Source: Alphaproteobacteria bacterium
GTDB lineage: Bacteria; Pseudomonadota; Alphaproteobacteria; UBA828
DNA length: 10,067 nucleotides
Assembly: GCA_018668475.1 (NCBI GenBank)
Contig: JABJCZ010000245.1
Span: 1-10,067, forward strand
Direction: 5' to 3'
Of the stretch, positions 6,522 through 10,067 are shown piece after piece. Both the position numbers and the translations under genes were made by a program. The notes beneath the pieces are model-generated. The model made no database searches, was not told the DNA's origin, and saw nothing but the letters and a program-made list of their open reading frames with translations. Numbering within the stretch: the stretch's first letter is position 1; each line of letters opens with the position of its first letter.

Positions 6522-8555
6522 TCAAATGTCCAGGTTGTCGTCGCGAACAAAGGACGCGTTTTCCTGAATAAAGCGAAGGCGAAGCTCAGGTTTTTTGCCC
6601 ATCAACTCCTCTACACGCCTTGCTGTCGGCACTCCCTGTTCGTCGGGAATTTCGACCCGTAGCAGGGTTCGTCCTTTGGGGTTCATGGTGGTTTCCTTAA
6701 GCTGCGCTGCCGGCATTTCACCAAGACCCTTGAAGCGGCTGATTTCTACTTTGCCGCGCCCGGAAAATTCATCCGCAAGCAGGGCGTCACGATGTGCGTC
6801 ATCCATCGCATAGGCCGTCTTGGCACCTTGGGCCAGACGGAATAGCGGTGGCTGAGCCAAAAACAAGTGACCATTTTCGATGAGCATTGGCATTTCGCGA
6901 TAGAAGAACGTCATCAACAGCGCCGCGATATGCGCGCCATCCACATCGGCATCGGTCATGATGATAATGCGCTCATACCGAAGGGCCTCATCGGTATAGC
7001 GCTCTCGCACGCCGCACCCGAGCGCCAATGCCAGGTCGTTCAATTCCTGGTTGGCTCTGATCTTGTCCGCACTGGCACTTGCGACGTTGAGAATTTTGCC
7101 GCGCAGCGGCAGCACAGCCTGGGTCTCGCGCATCCGCGCCTGTTTGGCCGAGCCACCAGCTGAATCACCCTCCACGATAAACAGCTCCGTGCCCTCGGCC
7201 GTACTACGTGAGCAATCCGACAATTTTCCCGGCAACCGCAATTTGCGCGCCGCACGCTTGCGGGAGACCTCTTTTTCCTTGCGCCGCCGAAGACGCTCGT
7301 CGGCACGCTCAATCGCCCGTGCCAGCAGAACGTTGGCTGTTGACGGGTCAGCTGAGAGCCAATGGTCAAAGTGGTCGCGAAGTGCGCCTTCTACCAACCG
7401 TGAGGCGTCACTCGAAGTCAGTTTCTCTTTCGTTTGACCCTGAAATTCCGGCTCGCGAATAAACAGCGACAAAATCATCACTGCCCCACCGGTCAGATCC
7501 TCTGCGGTCACCTGCGTCGCACGTTTATTGCCAACCAGCTCGCCATAAGCCCGCACACCTTTTAGCAACGCTGTGCGCATGCCGGCTTCGTGGGTGCCAC
7601 CGTCACGTGTCGCAATGGTGTTGCAATGAGAAGCGACAAACGGCTCTTCATCCAATGGCCAGGCGATGGCCCATTCCACTTTGCCCTTGTCGCCGGAGAA
7701 CTTGGCTTCACCCAGAAATGGCTTTGGTGTGATGGTCTGTCGCTTGCTCAGGGTGCCGCTCAAATAATCAGCGAGCCCATTCACAAAACAAAGCGTCTCT
7801 TTTTCCGGCGGCGCGCCAGGGTCGTCATCCGACCGCAACGAGGCATCGCAGTTCCAGCGGATTTCTATGCCATGGAAAAGGTATGCCTTGTCTTTGGCCA
7901 TCCGATAAACGCGGGCCGGTTTAAGCCTCGCATTTTCACCAAATATCTCCGGGTCGGGATGAAAAGTGATCTGTGTGCCACGCCGGTTTTTGACGGCCCC
8001 AACCTTTTCCAATTTACCACTGGCGACACCGCGGGAAAATGCCAAGCGATACAGTATTTGGTCGCGCGCTACTTCTACCAGAAGAGAATCCGACAGCGCG
8101 TTGACAACCGATATGCCGACGCCGTTCAGCCCGCCCGAAGTGTTGTAGGCTTTGCTGCTGAATTTGCCGCCGGAATGAAGGGTCGTAAGGATGACCTCCA
8201 ACGCCGACTTGTCCTTGAATTTTGGGTGACGATCAACCGGAATACCCCGCCCGTTGTCACGGACAGTGACTGAACCATCAGCCTCAAGGTGCATTTCGAT
8301 CCACGTCGCATGGCCGGCGATGGCCTCGTCCATGGCGTTGTCGAGGACTTCGGCGACCAGATGATGGAGTGCCCGCTCGTCGGTGCCGCCAATGTACATG
8401 CCGGGCCGCCGGCGCACTGGCTCGAGCCCCTCAAGAACTTCAATATCCTTGGCCGTATAATCCTGCTCAGCCGGGCGAGCGGAACTGCTGCTACGACGGC
8501 GCGCCTTCGGCGCCGCTTTATCTTCAAAATCAAACAGGTCCTGTGCTTTTGCCAT
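6522..8555 (-). CDS. parE: DNA topoisomerase IV subunit B (ParE)
   Basis: ParE is the ATPase subunit of topoisomerase IV, which with ParC unlinks daughter chromosomes. The 677 residues carry a complete enzyme. The GHKL ATPase part has EVLDNAMDEA (69-78, catalytic Glu69, Mg-binding Asn73), RDNGRGIP (99-106, Asp100) and the ATP lid GGLNGVGISVVNALS (141-155). The transducer has the QTK loop at 374-376. The TOPRIM domain has EGDSAGGSAK (462-471) and DADVDG (535-540), whose acids bind Mg. RFKGLGEM (607-614) and the NLDI end follow. It is called ParE not GyrB because of PLRGKILNV followed by ASAS (483-496), the short C-terminus without the GyrB insert, and overall length. The first 30 residues are a basic, low-complexity lead. 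The lipoprotein gene follows 46 bases downstream; an oxidoreductase gene diverges upstream. parC is not in the window, which is normal. Confidence 0.97.
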   Translation of the reverse strand: MAKAQDLFDFEDKAAPKARRRSSSSARPAEQDYTAKDIEVLEGLEPVRRRPGMYIGGTDERALHHLVAEVLDNAMDEAIAGHATWIEMHLEADGSVTVRDNGRGIPVDRHPKFKDKSALEVILTTLHSGGKFSSKAYNTSGGLNGVGISVVNALSDSLLVEVARDQILYRLAFSRGVASGKLEKVGAVKNRRGTQITFHPDPEIFGENARLKPARVYRMAKDKAYLFHGIEIRWNCDASLRSDDDPGAPPEKETLCFVNGLADYLSGTLSKRQTITPKPFLGEAKFSGDKGKVEWAIAWPLDEEPFVASHCNTIATRDGGTHEAGMRTALLKGVRAYGELVGNKRATQVTAEDLTGGAVMILSLFIREPEFQGQTKEKLTSSDASRLVEGALRDHFDHWLSADPSTANVLLARAIERADERLRRRKEKEVSRKRAARKLRLPGKLSDCSRSTAEGTELFIVEGDSAGGSAKQARMRETQAVLPLRGKILNVASASADKIRANQELNDLALALGCGVRERYTDEALRYERIIIMTDADVDGAHIAALLMTFFYREMPMLIENGHLFLAQPPLFRLAQGAKTAYAMDDAHRDALLADEFSGRGKVEISRFKGLGEMPAAQLKETTMNPKGRTLLRVEIPDEQGVPTARRVEELMGKKPELRLRFIQENASFVRDDNLDI

Positions 8556-8590
8556 CGTCCGCCATAACCGCGTCTAGGTATTGAGCCCCC

Positions 8591-8620
8591 TGTATACGGT
8601 ATGCCTTCGTGAGCACACAA
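8591..8620 (-). promoter_or_regulatory. Possible sigma-70-type promoter for parE
   Basis: On the minus strand TTGTGT (complement of 8615-8620) and TATACA (complement of 8591-8596) are 18 bases apart, a fair but imperfect -35/-10 pair. Transcription would start near 8584, leaving a leader of about 30 bases. One copy of the ATACGGTATG repeat overlaps its -10. The match is weak, so this is a suggestion only. Confidence 0.3.
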
Positions 8621-8634
8621 CCAGATACGGTATG
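8594..8634. repeat. Twin 10-bp palindromic sites, 31 bp apart, candidate operator
   Basis: ATACGGTATG occurs at 8594-8603 and again at 8625-8634. Its first nine bases, ATAC-G-GTAT, form a perfect odd-centred palindrome. The start-to-start distance is 31 bp, about three helical turns, so two bound dimers would sit on the same face of the helix. A half-site ATAC follows at 8656, another 31 bp on, but the rest of it does not match. The sites lie between divergent parE and the oxidoreductase gene, so a regulator bound here could affect both. No regulator gene is adjacent to name it. Confidence 0.5.
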
Positions 8635-8687
8635 GAGCGACGGGATAGAAGCGTGATACCCTGCCGCGCGAGCAAGGAGGTTCCGCT

Positions 8688-9329
8688 ATGCCCCTGAGAG
8701 TTCAGGTCTATTCCGATTACGTCTGCCCCTACTGCTTTCTGGCCGAGGGCCCGTTGCAGGAGGCGGTGAAGCGAATGGACGGTCGCGTTGAAGTTGAATG
8801 GATGCCATTTGAGCTCCGCCCGCACCCGACGCCAACCCTTGAGCCGGAAGGTGACTATCTACAGGACGGTTGGGCCAAGTCGGTTTACCCCATGGCTGAA
8901 CAGATGGGGGTAAAGATCGTATTACCCAGTGTCTCCCCCCAGCCCTATTCACGCCTGGCCTTCGAAGGCTCTCTGTTTGCCCGTGAACAAGGCAAGGCCG
9001 ACGCCTGGAACCATCGAATGTTCACCGCCTTTTTTCAGGACGACCTTGATATTGGCGAGATCGATGTGCTCGCAACCTGCGCCGAGGAAATTGGCCTAAA
9101 CCCGGACGCGCTGCGTGCGGCTCTCACTGGTGGCACCTATCACGATGTTTGTGGCGATCTCCTTTCACAATCCAGGGCAATCGGCATTTCATCCGTGCCC
9201 ACCTTTGTATTGGCGGAGCGTTGGGGCATTCCCGGCATGACAGATGCCGACACTCTCGTCGGCGCGTTCGAGCGCGCTCTAAGTGAGCTCGACAAATTGG
9301 ACGCAAACGCCAACGACGGCGACGCCTAA
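8688..9329 (+). CDS. DsbA-family thiol-disulfide oxidoreductase, FrnE-like
   Basis: This 213-residue protein has a thioredoxin-like fold with a helical insert, as in the FrnE branch of DsbA proteins. The N-terminal strand VQVYSDYVCPYC carries the redox motif C13-P-Y-C16; WNHRMFTAFFQDDLDIGEIDVL (107-128) belongs to the helical insert; SSVPTFVL (168-175) contains the cis-Pro171 that faces the active site. There is no signal peptide, so it should act in the cytoplasm, unlike classical DsbA. FrnE proteins have been linked to oxidative stress tolerance and to thiol exchange or isomerisation; related members are glutathione-dependent isomerases, but the CPYC pair favours disulfide chemistry. An excellent Shine-Dalgarno AAGGAGG (8674-8680) sits 7 bases before the ATG. 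The transporter gene follows 27 bases after the stop, suggesting one transcript. Family is firm; substrate unknown. Confidence 0.92.
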   Translation: MPLRVQVYSDYVCPYCFLAEGPLQEAVKRMDGRVEVEWMPFELRPHPTPTLEPEGDYLQDGWAKSVYPMAEQMGVKIVLPSVSPQPYSRLAFEGSLFAREQGKADAWNHRMFTAFFQDDLDIGEIDVLATCAEEIGLNPDALRAALTGGTYHDVCGDLLSQSRAIGISSVPTFVLAERWGIPGMTDADTLVGAFERALSELDKLDANANDGDA

Positions 9330-9356
9330 CAATTTTCGTGCTCTAGGAACGAGCCC

Positions 9357-10067
9357 ATGCTGACGTATCTTCGTCGCCCGCCAACCGCGCTGGTCGTTGT
9401 CGCCGCCGCAACGCTCATCCTCGCGATCAGTATTGGTGTGCGCGCGAGCTTCGGCCTTTATCTCGAACCCATCGGCACGGCGCTCCACCTGCCTCGCGAA
9501 ACATTTTCACTGGCCATCGCAATCCAGATGCTCGCCTGGGGCGCGGGCCAGCCGATCTTCGGCGCAATGGCTGACCGCTTCGGGTCCGCCCGGATCGTTG
9601 TGCTGGGTGCTGTCCTTTATGTTGGCGGGCTATTGGTCATGGCCTTCGCCACCGGACCTTGGGGTCTGCATGCGGGTACCGGCCTGCTGGTCGGTCTCGG
9701 GACAAGTGCGGCCGGTTTTGCCGTTGTGCTTGGCCCGGTCGGGCGTGCCGTCGCGCCGGAACGACGCAGCTTCGTCCTCGGTATTGCCTCCGCCGGTGGC
9801 TCGTTTGGCCAGTTCACCATGGCACTGGTCAGCGGCTGGTTGATTGATGTTGAAGGCTGGTCTGGCGCGCTCCTGATTCTCGCGGTAATTGTCGCATTTG
9901 CGGCTCTGCTGGCGTTTGGTCTGCGGGGACGACCGGGTATTATTGAAGATGAACCCCCACAGAAATTGTCCCAGGCGCTCCGCGAAGCCGGTGGCCAAAG
10001 TGGATATTGGCTGCTGGCCCTCGGGTTCTTCGTGTGCGGATTTCACGTCGCATTCATTAGTGTTCAT
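9357..10067 (+). CDS. Major facilitator superfamily transporter, N-terminal half (3' end outside window)
   Basis: The visible 237 residues form the first six membrane helices and the start of helix seven of an MFS carrier in the inner membrane. Hydrophobic segments lie at about 11-35, 50-72, 79-99, 103-127, 138-160 and 167-188, then a charged central loop (190-213) and helix seven from 216. The MFS signature A is present after helix two as GAMADRFGSAR (69-79), with Asp73 and Arg74. The segment GFFVCGFHVAFISVH at the window edge resembles carriers grouped with oxalate/formate antiporter-like and monocarboxylate-type MFS proteins, but substrate cannot be told. The ATG at 9357 has AGGA about 9 bases upstream and the gene lies 27 bases after the oxidoreductase, so the two are likely co-transcribed. 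The frame is open to the last base. Confidence 0.9.
   Translation, partial: MLTYLRRPPTALVVVAAATLILAISIGVRASFGLYLEPIGTALHLPRETFSLAIAIQMLAWGAGQPIFGAMADRFGSARIVVLGAVLYVGGLLVMAFATGPWGLHAGTGLLVGLGTSAAGFAVVLGPVGRAVAPERRSFVLGIASAGGSFGQFTMALVSGWLIDVEGWSGALLILAVIVAFAALLAFGLRGRPGIIEDEPPQKLSQALREAGGQSGYWLLALGFFVCGFHVAFISVH

Noticed and set aside
7590..8273. Long plus-strand open frame (227 codons) opposite parE
   Set aside because: It lies wholly antisense to well-conserved ATPase and transducer codons, shows no domain, and is a typical GC-rich shadow frame.
8496..8516. GC hairpin near GCGCCTTCGGCGC in the 5' part of parE
   Set aside because: It lies in codons for the Lys/Arg/Ala-rich N-terminal lead and is explained by codon choice; no sign of a regulatory role.
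1..10067. Mobile elements, CRISPR arrays, tRNA or rRNA genes, prophage genes
   Set aside because: Looked for transposase motifs, spaced direct repeats and tRNA-like cloverleaf ends; none seen. Composition is even across the window.

Overview
The window looks like ordinary chromosomal DNA of an alphaproteobacterium of moderately high GC. The basis is a ParE of alphaproteobacterial type (its C-terminus ends in NLDI), an Hsp20 gene behind what looks like a ROSE RNA thermometer (a 5'-leader class best known from rhizobia and relatives), and a small lipoprotein resembling uncharacterised alphaproteobacterial ones. I see no mobile element, phage gene, CRISPR array, tRNA or rRNA. Genus cannot be assigned.

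Layout, left to right. (1) 1-588, minus: 5' part of the NAD(P)H-hydrate repair enzyme Nnr (YjeF N-terminal epimerase domain), running off the left edge. (2) 741-3244, plus: a stand-alone amidase-signature hydrolase, then a FIST-domain sensory protein 56 bases downstream, probably one transcript. (3) 3276-3885, plus: an RpoH-like promoter, a structured leader that hides the Shine-Dalgarno in a ROSE-type hairpin, and an IbpA-like small heat-shock protein. (4) 3943-3973: a strong hairpin terminator between convergent genes. (5) 5743-4008, minus: a RhlE-like DEAD-box RNA helicase coupled by a TAATG overlap to an 80-residue stand-alone Lrp/AsnC ligand-binding (RAM) domain protein. (6) 8555-5888, minus: parE (topoisomerase IV subunit B), then a small lipoprotein of unknown function, closed by a hairpin and U-rich terminator. 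(7) 8688-10067, plus: a DsbA/FrnE-like CPYC thiol oxidoreductase, then the N-terminal half of a major facilitator transporter that leaves the right edge.

Most of the content is housekeeping: metabolite repair, chromosome decatenation, RNA remodelling, protein quality control. The two best non-coding signals are the hsp20 promoter plus thermometer, which would give both transcriptional and translational heat control, and a pair of identical 10-bp sites exactly 31 bp apart in the parE/oxidoreductase divergent intergenic region, which could be a dimeric operator. No gap between genes exceeds 300 bases. I do not see a wholly new system here. The least-explained items are the twin sites, the free-standing FIST and RAM sensor domains without visible output domains, and the lipoprotein.
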